Below, piece by piece: positions 47,682-61,220 of a stretch of 64,000 nucleotides of DNA. The notes below the pieces were generated by a model. The model did not search any database and was not told where the DNA came from. It saw nothing but the letters and a program-made list of their open reading frames with translations. The DNA is from Athripsodes cinereus (taxonomy: Eukaryota; Arthropoda; Insecta; Trichoptera; Leptoceridae): the NCBI GenBank assembly GCA_947579605.1, contig OX388307.1, positions 8,595,237 to 8,659,236 on the forward strand, read 5' to 3'. The position numbers and the translations under genes are program-made. Positions within the stretch are counted from its first letter, which is position 1. The number at the start of each line of letters is the position of its first letter.

Positions 47682-50351
47682 GTTTACGACTTATATTTAA
47701 TAAAATAACTAATAAAAATAGGGCAAGGATTAAAGTTCTTATAAAATTCAGAAAACGTCGAAAAATATTGATAATCTACTGTCAGAAAATTTTGAATCTG
47801 GGAATTCCGCGTTCTGTAATGTAACGCCGTTGTTTATGGTTTGTGGAAAATAATATTTATAGCTAAGCACTCTTTTTGTTTCTTACCAGAACTATAGGGT
47901 ATGGAATTTAAAAGATGAAAAATATTTTCTTTTTGATTAATAATAATATTAAGAATTCATTATTCTTTCATTTAAAGATCTACTGCGCTACTAAACATTG
48001 TATTTTTTAAATTTAAAAGTTTTAAGTTTGCTATTGTTTATAAAAAATGTTAATTACTAGCTCTCAATGATTTAATAGGTGAAAACCAAAGCTTTTATAT
48101 AAATTCAATGAATTAAAAATATATTTAAAATGTATGATTTTAATTATGTACACTAGTTCCACTGAACATATCAACGAAAACGTCTCGTAAATAAATATAA
48201 ATTCACAATAATTATTATCTATATTCAAATTCCGGGAACGAATGTATTGTGTGATTTAAAAATTTCCTCTTTATTACCTAACCTTCTTGTATTTAAATTC
48301 TAATTCTGTTGCTGCTCCATTAGGTACAGTGCATTTGTTTTGGGTTAACAAACTACAAACACATTACCTACATACAAACGTAAAAAATAATAAAAAAAAA
48401 CAATGAAACAGAAAACATTGTCCTACATTTATTTCTGTGCACGTCTATCAAGAAATCTGTGAGCAATTCTTTAAATTTTCATATTGAAGTAGTGCCCCTT
48501 ATTTCTCTACTCTACACGTAATACAGATGCCCTGCTGCCCATATGTATCCAAAACATATTTTAATTATGTACTTACCTATTATGCTGTACCTTGGATTAA
48601 AATTATTCACAAATAATATTCTCTTCTTTAGGGAAAAATACACTTAATTGATAACTAAATTGTTATAACATCACACAAAAAAGTACACGTTTAAAATAAG
48701 TACACTTTTCACTATTGTTCATAATAGTCGGATGATAAATAAAAATATTTTGTGAATGTAAAACAGGATATCGATCAAACAATTTCTCCCTCAGGTTGCC
48801 ACAAACTCGCCCTCTGTATATAAATCGTATTTATTTTTTAAAGCATTTTTCTATGAAATTGTTTATTATCAATATGCATGTAATATAGAATTAATTAATT
48901 AATATATTTATCAGCGTTGAAACGTGTAAGTAACTCATACTTAATGTTATATAGGTATGGTTATAATTATTTTTTTTAGTTTTTGTGATATTATCTAAGA
49001 GACGGTGACCTTTATATTAGTAGAATTTAATTCCCCATTGGGAGATGTTATGGAAAAGATCTATATAATATATAGGTATCTATATTTTCCTGGCAACTAA
49101 GATATTCCGATAGATAGATATATTCCTGATGTTGAAAGATAACAAGTAGGTAGTACCAAATCCTTATTTTCGATCATTATAGTAGATATTCGTATTGTTT
49201 GTACGTAATTACGGTATAACGAAGCAGTATGATCCTGTAATCTGACATAAAACGGACTGTTATTCTTTTATCCCCGACGCGTGTTGAGTGTTGAATTTCC
49301 TATTTCAACCGATCCAGCATCGAACAATAATACCTACCGTTAGGTGTATAGATTACTAACTAACAATATTTTTCGCAAAATAATAATTTTGATGTCAAAA
49401 TGTTGTCTATTTGATTGTAGGATACCACCACACATTATTAAACTTTTGCGTACATACATAAGTGAGTTGTTCTATATACTTTACCAAATCGTTACGATAT
49501 TAGGTATAGTTAACTTTCCAATGTTCTTAAAGAAATATAAGTAGGTATCATTATATTAACTCCAATAGTTATAAGTTATTGTGAGTGATTTATTTCTTTT
49601 ATGTTGTGTTTATATTTGTATTTGTATATATAAAATAAATAAATAATAAATAAGTATTAATGAAGTTCTCTTACAGGTCACACTAAGCAATAGCTGCGGG
49701 AGGAATTGAACCAGGGATCTCTCAGTTGAGACTATATCTTCTACCAAGTCACCGACCACTTCATTGTTATTAAAATTTATTAGATCGAAATAAGTTTGGC
49801 ATGGCAGAAATTTTATTGTATTTTTGTTGAGATCAATCGCTACATATATGTACATACATATATACCTACGCAGAATATTATATGTTGGGTAGTTATTAAT
49901 AGGTATAAATGTACAAGCTAAATTTACCCTTAATTTCCCTAACAGTTCAAATCATTGTATGCGACGTGTATCAATTATGTTACATTACCAATCAATTGTG
50001 TCTACTCCCGAAGCAAGTACCAATAACAATAATAGTGTCGGGTGATGTTTGCACACAAAATTACTTTATTGTACTTACTTGAATACTTACCTATACCTAC
50101 CTACAACGGCTTTTAATAGAGTAAGTTATTTTGTCGAATATAGGGTCCGAAATTAAAACCCGAAAAATTATCCGATATAGCTATTGGGGTTAGTTGGAAG
50201 AATTTACGCCCTTGTGATAAACTCGCCCTCTGTATATTACGACTATAAGTATATAATTTGAATTAAATTTTCTATAAAATTGTAGTATTGTAATCAATTT
50301 ACAGTAAAGGCTGAATAAATAAATAAATATACTATACCATAGCTGGATCTG
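47682..50351. other. DNAI7 upstream region and gene-free spacer
   Basis: No exon recognised. The stretch immediately above 47681 would hold the DNAI7 5' UTR and promoter. A tRNA-like B-box remnant (GAATTGAACCAGGGATCTC at about 49704-49722) suggests a decayed SINE. Confidence 0.35.
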
Positions 50352-52972
50352 CATGTCGTCCCTCATCTGACTAACTGTCGTAACTGGTAAAATGTAAATT
50401 GTTCAGGAGAGCATTTTTAGTGTTTTGGCGTGCATAGTTTCGTCTCTCCCAGCTAAACGAAAGAGTCTAAATGTATTTTATTATTTTATTTGTATTTTTA
50501 TGAATCTCTGAATTATTTTTGTGATAATTAAATTTCCATAAGTATATTGGATTTATTTTTATGCACCGTCAAAGTAGATAGGACCCTTTGTGAGACTTTT
50601 TTCCCATGGCCATATTTAGTTATGCTCAGATAGGACTTAACTATTTTAAGAGTCAAAGGTGAAAATAAAACGATTTTATAATTTAAGAAAGTATATTAAT
50701 TAACAAGAGTGTTTACACTGTAATAAGAGCAGTTTTATGGGAAATAAAATGATAGTAAATCACTAAAAAATAAATTATTATGCAGATTATGGTGTTCGAG
50801 AATTCTCATCCTCATCATCAGATGTTAATAAATAAAATTTCGTGATTATTTTCAAAACAACGAATTTAGTGATGGAGGGACTTATAAAACTCAGCGTGCT
50901 TGAGTAATCTTATCATCGGTGTATCGCCAGTAGTCAAAGACATCGAGTCAGCAGATTTTGCCTGGGAAATTTTAGATGGAGTGGATTTGAGTTGAGAAAT
51001 CTCGTTATGCAATATTATGTTCAATACTTGTCGTTTCAAGTATATTGAACGATAATTTGTTTCGCCATCACTAGTTTTAAAAGAAAACTTAGTCAGACTG
51101 TGTTTTTCTACTGAAAATTACGTCATCTCCGTTCAGTTTACATTTAGCCCTGTGTCGTCATTCGAAGGGAAAGAAGACGTAGCTCAATGGATAATTTCTT
51201 AAAATCCAAAAAATCTGAACAGTTGAGGGGTGTAACGATGTAAGGTTTGTTTCTACCTGCTAATTTGAAAACAGGAAGTAATTGACTAGGAACAAAGATA
51301 TTACCACTTTTCTTAAGCGCATAGTTAATAGCACTGTGTACCGAATCGCCTTCACTTTGTCCGTGACATGGAACAGATACGTTATTTTATTTCATTATTA
51401 TTTCTTGAATTATTTATAAAGTAAATTAAGGTAGAAGCGATTATTGAATTTTTGTTTTAACCGCAACAGCAGTCGGCAAATAAATATACTTTTTATAACA
51501 TTTTTCATCATACGAGTACATATTCAGAAAAGAAAAAACGCAGATTAAATTTTAGAGGAACCATTCTTGCTTGCACCTTCATGCCACGTGTAACGATAGC
51601 ACTCACCAGAAGGTATATCGTATATTGTGAAGTTATATACTAATAAACGTCTTTTATAGAAAACTGCCCTTACATTGCTGATTGGTAAGTTGATAACTTG
51701 CTGCATATCAAACGTAGCACACTGTGTTATAGAATCTTGTTGAGCTTTTGTTTTGCCAACCATTCTAGCAGGACGAACAAGTATTTTTTTCATTTTCATG
51801 CTTAAGATATTGATTTTTCAATTTAGTTTTAACATCTTCTGAGCTTTCGCAATATGTCGTTCACAAGCTACACTGATCCTTTTTCGGTAGATGGAAAGAC
51901 AGGTTTTTTTTTATATTAAAACTCTTCTGTATGATACAAAACCTAGTTTTTCAGTATTGTTTTTCAAAGTATCCAGAAACATAGCGTACATGTTTCTCAA
52001 TGTCAAGTCACTATGCAAGTATTTTCATGTCGTCTTTTCACGACAATAGTGAGACTCAACTTTTGGAAATCTCTCAATTTGTTCCTCAATATTGCGACTC
52101 ATTCTCAGATCAATGTAAAAAGCTTTTCGATCGCCTCGATTTTCTTTATCTAAAATCCTCGCCGAAGTAACTATCGATAGCTGTTTCAACCGTTTTTTTT
52201 CCAACACTTATGTATTTTAAAATAATGGCCGGCATATCTGATGTCCGTCTAGCCGATGATGATAATAAATTGTAAAATTTCTTCAAGACTCCGAAAATTT
52301 TCTCAACTTATTTCGGGAGTATATTCGTTGAAAAGAAAACATTGACGAGATGCTGCCTAACAAATTTCAATGTTTCACGCAGGTTTTAGTATTCACTATG
52401 CAACAATATTTTTGGATACTTGGGTCATATACTCCATTCTGTGATCTTTTAGTTGTTTATTTTTATTTATTTTTATTGACCTTAGAAGATTTTTTTCTTA
52501 GTATTTCCCTCAGTGAGCCGTCAACTTCAAAATCTTGTGGCTGCACTTCGTAAATATTTGACATATTAATTCTTTCAGTACTTAAATTATGATCGGGATA
52601 TTGAGAATTTCTACTAAAATGATTCCAACAAAGAAAAATACTATCCTATGTGAAAATAAATAAAAAGTTATTCCCAGTTAATGTCTATACTAAGTATCGT
52701 ATTTCAAGATAGGACCTACATTGGATATGTTTTTCATTTATAAAAAATCACATAACTGTAGTATCTGCACTTACGTCCGTTAGTAAGATATTATTTTGAT
52801 TAATTCGTAGATACGACAACAAATCAGAAAGCTGTTCCAGGATAATGGCAGCAGCTACAGCTGTGATCTTCGGTGAGAACATGCGTATCAAATCACAATA
52901 CATGGTGGCGGTCATAACTCAATTTTGCCAAAAAAGTCAGTTACGACAGTTAGTCAGACGAGGGACGATGTG
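50352..52972 (-). mobile_element. 2.6 kb DDE transposon fossil
   Basis: The left end CATGTCGTCCCTCATCTGAC and the right end ..GTCAGACGAGGGACGATGTG are inverted repeats of about 34 bases (continuing through TAACTGTCGTAACTG). The - strand holds transposase remnants. Near 52207-52025 is a frame with RMSRNIEEQIERFPKVESHY (an upstream domain). At 51900-51850 the translation resembles HLPKKDQCSL, a Cys-containing motif. At 51799-51545 a frame reads CATFDMQQVINLPISNVRAV, then FYKRRLLVYNFTIYD and CYRYTWHEGASKNGSS. This is the same transposase superfamily as 19345-19710. Many stops show it is dead. No clear target duplication seen. Confidence 0.7.
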
Positions 52973-53184
52973 ATGAATATAAAGGCCTCCTCTCTGTGGC
53001 CTAAAAATAACACATTCAGCATGGGTAGTATACCTCATCGTTGAATTGAAGATGTTGAATGTCTTATACTATGTGATGTCTCATGTTAAATTCGAGTTTG
53101 TGGGTAACCTGACCCCCTAAACCAGGGGTGTCCAACATAATATTGTGGAGGGTAGTCGATCGCTAAGTACGATTTGTCTACAAC

Positions 53185-53480
53185 CCCTGGAAGTAGTCTC
53201 GGCCTCATGCACAAGAGGTGCGCGGTTCGATCCCACACTGAGAAAAATACTAACGAAATTTCACAACGAATCATTGGTACGTACTATCAGATTAGGACCA
53301 GAGATAGTACAAACGATTCATTAGTACGAATCTATAATATTAACTTTTCGCAAACAAATCGTTGGTAAATTTACAAATAAATCGTTGGTAAATTTACCAA
53401 CGATTTGTTGTGCAGGTGCCGGAAAACTCCCATTTCACGACACAAGCTTTTAGCTTACTGTGTAAGGTATATAAAATTAT
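53185..53480 (+). mobile_element. tRNA-derived SINE split by a TA-type MITE
   Basis: The first part (53185-53235) ends in the B box GGTTCGATCCCA. The SINE resumes at about 53415 with GGTGCCGGAAAACTCCCATT, then CACGACACAAGCTTTTAGCT, as in the intact copy at 55250-55410. Between them (53236-53415) is a MITE whose first 110 bases match the left arm of the element at 46569. Its right half contains nested AATCGTTGGTAAATTTAC repeats. Confidence 0.7.
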
Positions 53481-54164
53481 ATAGAATCCGTAGAACATTT
53501 TAGAAAATTTATTTGTTTTTCATTATACCTTTACTACAACGCTCCATTCGAGTGTACCGGGTGGAAATAAACATTTAACATTATTGCCTCTTCGGACATT
53601 GGCGCTGTCAAAATGGACTATCATTTTCAAAGTCACAATGAAATCACTTTAAGTCTTAGCTTATTTTTTATAATAATGAGCTTCCACCAAGGATTGTAGT
53701 TTTTTTCTTTTTTTTTTCAAACTAATTTGTGTAGCTATTTTTCTTATTGTTTGTGTTTTTGTTATTATTGTTTAGTGTTAATGTGACGTGGTTAGATGGA
53801 AGAAATCACTATATAGTGATAATCTCGCCACTGCACATCATCACATTTTTTCCTGTGTATATTGCTTTATTTAATTTGTTATATGAATGATGATGTGCAA
53901 GAAGAATCAAATAAATAAATAAATAAACCCTCGGTCGATAAGTTGAGCTTGATAATTTTCGGTCTTTGTATACATAATATAATAATATAATAATGATATT
54001 ATCCCTTTGCTGGTAGTGTTTATTAATAAATGTTCTGATAAATTACCAAGTATTCAGCATTTAGTATATTGAAACTAGAATTTATATTGCAGATAATTAT
54101 GGAAGTAATCAAACTTATGTCAATCCTAATTATTTCATTCAATCTAAAATAATTCTAAGATGTA

Positions 54165-54480
54165 TGCCTACAGCGAGGTATGCCACTCATTCTGAATGTC
54201 TTATTTTTATGCCACGGAGAAGACGACCTGTATTTTAATTACATATAATTAGTATGCCGACCACTCTGTGTGGGATTTAGTGATGGTGTAGATAGATATA
54301 AATATGATAAGCGCACCAACTCATCTTGAAGGGAAAAGTTGAGGGTGGTCGCGGTGTGGGAAAATCAGAGAGTGGGCCGGAATCCAGAGGGTGGAAGAGC
54401 TGTTCCGGCAGAGAAGCCTACACGTCAGGGTGATAGCCGACGTCGGGGGGATCTGACATGGCACTCTTAGAAGAAGTAGA
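54165..54480 (+). mobile_element. SINE-like copy followed by a LINE 3' end
   Basis: The first part (54165-54290) is a degraded member of the family seen at 35345 (CAGCGAGGTATGCCACTC, TGAATGTCTTATTTTTATGC). The second (54330-54480) matches the 3' end of the LINE at 30710: a GGAATCCAGAGGGTGGAAG-like coding remnant and the terminal GTCGGGGGGATCTGACATGG. Confidence 0.55.
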
Positions 54481-55249
54481 TAGATAGGACTGTTGTGTGT
54501 GTAAATGCACAGATATAATATAAGGTTTCCTATGATTTCGTCTATGAATAAAGACATGCCCCAAGTTCTCTTTGCGCTGCGGAAAACGTATGTTCAGAAT
54601 GTGTGATGTTCCTCATCGCTGAAAAGACGTTGTTAGTAAAATATGTCTTAACTGGTATAAATTAATACTTAGTTGAAAAAATTATCAGGAGTTCTATTTT
54701 GTTTTGGAGCATCATAGGGTTACCACTGCTGTAAACGTATAAAGTTGTAGGAGGGGCTAATTGAATTTATTTTTCTACGATATCAGACAGAGGTTGTCAA
54801 TTTAAGGGCCGCGCTTCTGTAATTGAGTGAAAAATGCGTGGGTAAAGTAAGTAATAATATATTATATGCTACCTACACGTGTATTTATACGTATGAAAGC
54901 AATCTGAACAATTTGCGGGACCCCTTTCATTATCAACTAGTATTTGATTTCGAAAAATTGACTTAGTATAAGTGTAGGGGGCGCTACTATATATAGTTAT
55001 GGTATGAAAATAAAAGTAAATAAAAGTGATATTCTATTTTGCAGATATTTGAATTTTGTTCAAGTGTTCTTTCAGGTTTGGGTTATAATGTATTGGCTAT
55101 AAAAAACATAATTTTAAATAAACATTAAACTTAATCCTTATAATAATAAAGTAAGAAGAAAAATCATTTCCCAAACAAAACTTTAAAATCTTTAATCTTT
55201 AGGGTTATTTGATTGATATAATATATTTTTGTGTAACTTTTAAAAAAAG

Positions 55250-55412
55250 ATAGGTATATCTGGGTTTTTGTTATAAACCCAAATATAACCTTATACACCT
55301 TTCACAGTGAGCTAAAAGCTTGTGTCGTGAAAGGGGAGTTTGCCGGCACCTGGGATCGAACCCCGGACCCCTTGTTCACAAGGCCGAGACTCTACCTCCA
55401 GGCTACCGACGA
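55250..55412 (-). mobile_element. Uninterrupted tRNA-derived SINE
   Basis: On the - strand: GGTAGCCTGGAGGTAGAGTC (A-box region), CTTGTGAACAAGGGGTCCGG, B box GGTTCGATCCC, then the SINE body GCCGGCAAACTCCCCTTTC, CACGACACAAGCTTTTAGCT and GGTTTATAACAAAAACCCAG. This is the reference copy for the split ones at 5735-6262 and 53185-53480. The head does not fold as a complete tRNA with a body-free 3' end, so it is not called a tRNA gene. Confidence 0.7.
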
Positions 55413-56149
55413 ACTCAACTTGCTTGCAATCAATGTATAGTAAAGAAAAATAAATGTACGAAAATTGACGTAGACTAGCTGGTACGTTGCTGTGACCAGA
55501 ACTATTTGAGTATATTTATTATTCTCTGGCCAGAAAGAGAAATGAAAATAACACAAACAATACAAAAAATTAATATAGAGTAAATTTAGCGCGAAAATTC
55601 AAAAATAGAATCTGTTTATTACTGCATTTAATACTAACTCTTACAACGGTTTTGTTATATTTGTGGGGCTGTTGGAGATGGAGCGAGGAGTAGTATTTAC
55701 TTAATAACATTTTATTATACTTTATCGAATTAGAAGACTTTGATTGCTCCTTGGAATACCGAAATATTGTTACAACAATATAATATTAAATTACATATAG
55801 TAGGTACCTACCTAACTACACCCTCTTTAAATTTATATATACACGCCGTCATACTTGTGACGTGAGAGGTGGGTATAGATACCTTTATCAGTTATTACAA
55901 CAGAGTTGCATTGGGAAAAAAATCATGTACATTATGCCCATCCACTTATCTATGCCATCACGGTATTTCTTGCAAGTGGAGTAACCTGTGGACGAACTGA
56001 TGTAAAAAATACAGGTTGTTCTTTCCAGGTCCAAAATTACAAATATACCTAATCAGGATTGGTGGCAGCATATCGAATTGCTGAATTAAAGATGTAACAT
56101 ATCTTATTTATGTGAATTTATTTATGAAAATGAACCTACTTTTTTACAG

Positions 56150-56622
56150 CTGAATATTCGAAAGATCAAGAAAATTGTAGGAGAGCGATTCTATCGTTTG
56201 TTTTATGAGAGTCTCAGCGGCGCGGGTGTCGTGAAGGTAGCAGGCCTGGCGTCGATGAGCAAGCAACAAAAAGATATCGAATTGGATTCTACTCGCTGGC
56301 GATTTACTGTACCTTCGCGAAACAAGCATGTTGCCTACTGGTATAATTGTGTTAATTTCGAATCCGTATTCATATTTTTTTAAATAAAATAAAGTTTATG
56401 ATTATATACACTGCTTCTGCTATCAAGAGAACTCGTGAAAAATAAATCGTGTTGTTGTTTCCATACAATTTTAAAATCAAAAATATGTTCTTTTACAATT
56501 TTAAACACACAAAACCTCGAAAAATAAAATAAAACCATATTATCTACATCTGTTTTAGGTCAACGCAGACGATAGTTTGTTTAATAAATGGATTTATCCT
56601 AAAACTGGTCCATCTGGTTGGA
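56150..56622 (+). CDS. Weak candidate exon pair, unknown protein
   Basis: An acceptor (TTTTTTACAG at about 56149) opens a frame with notably less AT-rich, protein-like content: KKIVGERFYRLFYESLSGAG, then VVKVAGLASMSKQQKDIELD, then RWRFTVPSRNKHVAYW. A donor-like TG|GTATAA lies at about 56339. A downstream TTTTAG acceptor at about 56559 would continue in phase and stop near 56620. I do not recognise the protein, saw no upstream exons, and rate it possibly a fragment of a mobile element or pseudogene. Confidence 0.25.
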
Positions 56623-58401
56623 TAATGCAATTTTTATCTTTATATTGATTGTATAGTTGTGATTTCAATAACGAAATACCTACGGTAAACACTAGATTAC
56701 TAATCAGATGATTTTGATATTATGTGAAGGCTAGTCGCGGTATCCCCGCGACAAACTTGTGACATTTATCATATAATTTTCTGTCAATGTCTTCCTAAAT
56801 ACGTCCCAGTGAAAAATCCTCCAATGTATTATTATGTTTCCCTAATTGGCAAATTAAACGTTTTTGTGCTTCTATAATACTCGCCGCGTGTCTTCCCCAT
56901 GCCCCACCCCCCCTCTACCTACCTACATACCCCATTAGGGATGGCGAATACATTCCAATCCATGTTTCTATTTATTACCAACTTCAGTACAGACAGGACC
57001 GACCACTACATTTTATAATAATAACACATTGTCTATTGTGTGAACATTGTACGTACAAGTGCATAATACTTATACGAGTAGTATGAAGTATTGTAAAATT
57101 ATTATCAAAAGCAAATTCTAAAAATTACAGTGTATTCGTATATATGTATTTCTCTGAGTATTTTTTTTACAAAAAACAGGAAAAAAAACACCGTTTATAC
57201 GAACTTCCATCTATCAATCTTATATTTGAAGTTTTTCGTAGGTAACTTACACGAGCACAAAGTTAATTGATAAATATACTTTTATTTTTTTATTTGATTT
57301 CATTGGCACATCTACAGGTTTTATACAAATATAATATAGGATTACAATATACAATCATATTAACCCATTAACAGATTGCACATTTGTGTTCGAATATGCT
57401 TACATAGCTAAAAAGAAAGTAAAAACAATAATAAAAAACCAAATAGAATACAAAAGAAGAAAAATAAAAGAACAACAAAATATAATTCAAATCTGTCCTC
57501 ATGAGTTGTATTAATATACTGCTATTTCTAATTTATCCCATTTAATATGCAGGAGTGGAAAACTATAATATATTGTATATTCATATACCTATGCCCAAAG
57601 ATTTTTAAAAATATACGTTTCCCTACTTTATTAAAGTAAAGATATAATACTATAATTGCTTATGTTTTTTACTATATTTTTTATGCGCCTATTGATAATA
57701 CAATAATATTTCCTGATGGGAGCCGGGCTTACACTCAGTATACGAGTATAATAATATTTACAATTATTTTTTGCAAACATTTCAACATTGAGGGAAGTAC
57801 CTTTCTCACAGTATCAATAATTAGTTTACCGATAGCGTTCAATTGTATGTATGGAGAATATAATAAATTTATTTACCTAATATTGTAGTGCGTGTACTTA
57901 ATTAATTTTATATAACAGTTTGCACGGGCTACAAATTACATAAATAAAGCAGCGCCAATTGCTTCACTAATTGAAAATAAGTTGTAAATGAAAAATAAAG
58001 TTCTGCAAATAGGTAGCTATATTATTTTGATAAGTAAACCGGTTTGTGATTAAATTAGTTTGGCATAATAATTCACCAGTTTCGCATTACCTAAATTGAA
58101 AGAAGCTATCGAAATAACTTGAAATGTGAAAGATATTGAATAGAAATTAAATAGAAGAAATTGCTCAAAGCGAATTAAGACATATACATCTAAAATATAA
58201 ATACAATAACACAGGACATGAGCAATGCTGTGCCCCTTTACTGGCTTAAATGTGTTATTTCCTGAGCCACATTATTCTTTATAAGAAAGCTTTGCGTGGT
58301 AGATTTTGTTTGGTAACGTAATTTCTTTTCAATATCTTTCAAATTTCAAGTTTTATCGAATGCTTCTTTTAGTTTAGTGGGAAATTGGTGATTTTTTTAG
58401 C

Positions 58402-58562
58402 CGTGACGAAATTATACCAAAAATATGACGAAATTGTTCCAAAAATATGACGAAATCATACCAAAAATATGACAAAGTTATGCCAAAAATGTGACGAAAT
58501 TATGCTAAAAATGTGCCAAAAATATGACATTATTATGTCAAAATTATGACGGTATTATGCTG
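58402..58562. repeat. 22-bp minisatellite
   Basis: Seven to eight imperfect copies of (G/A)TGACGAAATTATACCAAAAAT run head to tail, one of them shortened. The period is not a multiple of three and no long frame spans it. Confidence 0.85.
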
Positions 58563-58731
58563 GGTATTTAAAATTTTTGTCTGAAGTAGAGACAGTACAA
58601 CTTTTATTTTACCATACAGTCAATGAAAATGACAGTGTTTTCGCACACAGCGCTATTACATAAATGTAAACAGAAATGATGTCAAAATATCAAAGACACT
58701 TTTCTTTTCTTCTTCCTGGCACTGTCCCAAC

Positions 58732-59105
58732 TTATTGCCGCTGAAGGCTGTTGGGGTCGGCTCTTCTCGTTCTGAGGTTGTACACTATTCTGTTTGCTAT
58801 AATATCATCTTCATTCAGGCCATTTCTCCGCAGGATTCTATTGCATTGTGTCATCCAGGTATTCTTTGGTCTCCCTCTTGATGCATGTCGAGGGAGATTT
58901 ATTGATGTGGCTTTGTTTACAGTGTGTTCCAGTGGTCTCCGTCTTATGTGCCCATACCATCTTAGTTGCCTCTCTTCTAGTTTGTTATTTATGTCAGTCA
59001 CACCCATGCTACCACGAATGCGTGAACTTCTTATCTTATCTTTTAATGATAATCCTGCTGACCATCTGAACATTCGCATCTCTGCAAAGACACTTTTATA
59101 TCGCG
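58732..59105 (-). mobile_element. LINE reverse-transcriptase C-terminus
   Basis: The - strand frame reads AEMRMFRWSAGLSLKDKIRS, then LEERQLRWYGHIRRRPLEH, then SRGRPKNTWMTQCNRILRRN, and ends with a tail containing NLRTRRADPNSLQRQ. The RQLRWYGH and GRPK..W motifs place it in the C-terminal module of non-LTR retrotransposons. This is a fourth lineage in the window. It is 5'-truncated and open for about 120 codons. Confidence 0.78.
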
Positions 59106-61029
59106 TTAAAATGTAAAATCGGTACGGAGCGTGCTGTAACATAGGTATTGTGTTAAATAAAATATTTTAATAAGAATACAAAAGGTTGCAGGACTCTAAT
59201 TAGATAGAAGATTTTTATAAAGCCAATAAAATCATACTTATTATCTACACTAATAAATATATTACATTGATATTTAAAAGAAACTAATTAAATTAAGGCA
59301 TATCTACCTGATTGTGAAAATCAAGGAATACTTATTAGTACCTACTGCACTAATATAGGATATTAAATAAATATCCCTTTATATGTAGTTAACTGTGAAT
59401 ATTTTAGTAGTACAGAAAGAAACAGCAGGATTTGCTGAAAATGATCAACTATTGGCTTACATAAAAGGTTAAGGTAGATTTATTATTATTATATGATAAA
59501 GGGGAGTTTAGTGAATATTAATTCCTTGTTATTGGAGACATCCCGCCGTTTATAAGAGTATTGCATTGTTTACTATGGGGAAATGAGCAAAATGGATTCG
59601 TGGAGATAATCAACATGTTCATACAAACCTACAGGTCTCCTTTGTGCATTCTTGTGCTTTTTATTTACTAATGCACCTATACGTATGACAATGTGTTGCA
59701 TGAAAGTTGACTAGAGGTGTTCCTTTTTTCCTTTGTAAAAAAACATATTTTCTATGACTGTGATATGTGAGAGTTCTAGATGCAAAGGCTCAGAGATCCA
59801 TTTTTTACAAACGAAGATCCTTTGCCCTGTAATATTTTGTGAGTTATCCAAGGGGTCTTAGTGTCCATTATTTTATTTATTAATGCAGAAAATATGTTTT
59901 CATAACATAATATAAATATTATTGGTAGGCATGTTCCCTTTTCTCAGCTTCAATGTCCGATCGATCGATAGGATGGATATGCTTTTGTATTTAAAAAAAT
60001 CATGCACAGTTAAATTGGTGCAAAATCACTCTAAATGGATAATGATCTTTTTCATCCTGTGTTATATAATATAATAAGATTATTCTGGTGAAAGGAATGT
60101 AAAGTATTTCTTTATTTTTTTGTATGATAATTTAACTAAGTAGTGTCATTTCTTATGAAGAAATATGAGAAAAAGAGTTAATACATCGACATTTGTTCTA
60201 GGAGTTTACTATTCCGATGCATTAAATTCTTTCAGTTAGATTTTCGGAAATACTTTCAAAATTGCTCAGAGCTCTTGTAGGCATATCCATACTTACATAA
60301 ATACCTTTGCATTAAATAAAAAGTGCACAAGACGTCTTTTTCGATTAAATTAATTCGTAAAATAATAATCTTATCCTATCATAATTATATGGGTATGAAG
60401 ATTGTTAGGAATGTAATATTAATTACACCTTTCAAACTATGACCCTCTAAATATAATATTATGTATATAAAGGGATCATCAAAAGCGATTGATCTCCCCA
60501 AAAGCAGTACTCGAAACACCATACACCTCTATTCTCTTCTAGCCCCCTGTCTCTCATCTTGACCCGCTACCTTGTTGTACCTATAATATATAACCTGCAG
60601 TGTATTATTAATCCTATTATCTCTCTATCTATCTATCGTATGTACAATATCTAATAATAACTATACTACACTTTGCGGAGAGTAATATTAAAGTGTCACC
60701 CTTCATTACAACTTCATCGTATCACAGTTTATATTATTATAACTTACTATCATAGGCGCACCTAGGGTGCGGGGGACGTTCTAGAAAATACTAAGAAAGT
60801 AGGCAATGTTAGTATTAAAGATTGGAAAATTGCTATCAAATTGGGAAGTTGCCCCACAACCCTAGAAGATATATAAGGTGGTTCTAGTATTGTTATAAAA
60901 TATTTCAATGTGATTTGGTGATAGAATGTAATTTCTTGTACCTTTGCCAAATTATTAAATCTTAAACTGAAAACTAAGACAAAAAATACGTACACATTTA
61001 TTTATTCGTTGTAACAATATAAACAATCT

Positions 61030-61220
61030 GTAGGCCTAGTCAAAACACATTTAAGCGTTACGTTTTCGTTCAAACGTTGACGACGTTGCGAGAACGCGTC
61101 AATTTTCGTAGCTACTTGTGTATTTTAGCTACGAAAATTGACGCGTTCTCGCAACCTCGTCTTGTTTGAACGAAAACTAAACGAAAACGTAACGCTTAAA
61201 TGTATTTTGACTAGACCTAC
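61030..61220. mobile_element. Foldback MITE with about 85-bp arms
   Basis: The left arm begins GTAGGCCTAGTCAAAACACA and continues TTTAAGCGTTACGTTTTCG. The right arm is its near-perfect complement, ending ..GTATTTTGACTAGACCTAC. The centre (GCTACTTGTGTATTTTAGC) is short, so almost the whole element can fold into one hairpin. No clear target duplication seen. Confidence 0.85.

Noticed and set aside
55318..55410. Possible tRNA gene (good B box, A-box-like segment); also 3600-3700 and 6170-6262
   Set aside because: No complete acceptor stem, and the same head is fused to a conserved non-tRNA body in several copies, so SINE is preferred.
58402..58562. CRISPR-like regular repeat
   Set aside because: Eukaryotic context, head-to-tail repeats without unique spacers, and no cas genes.
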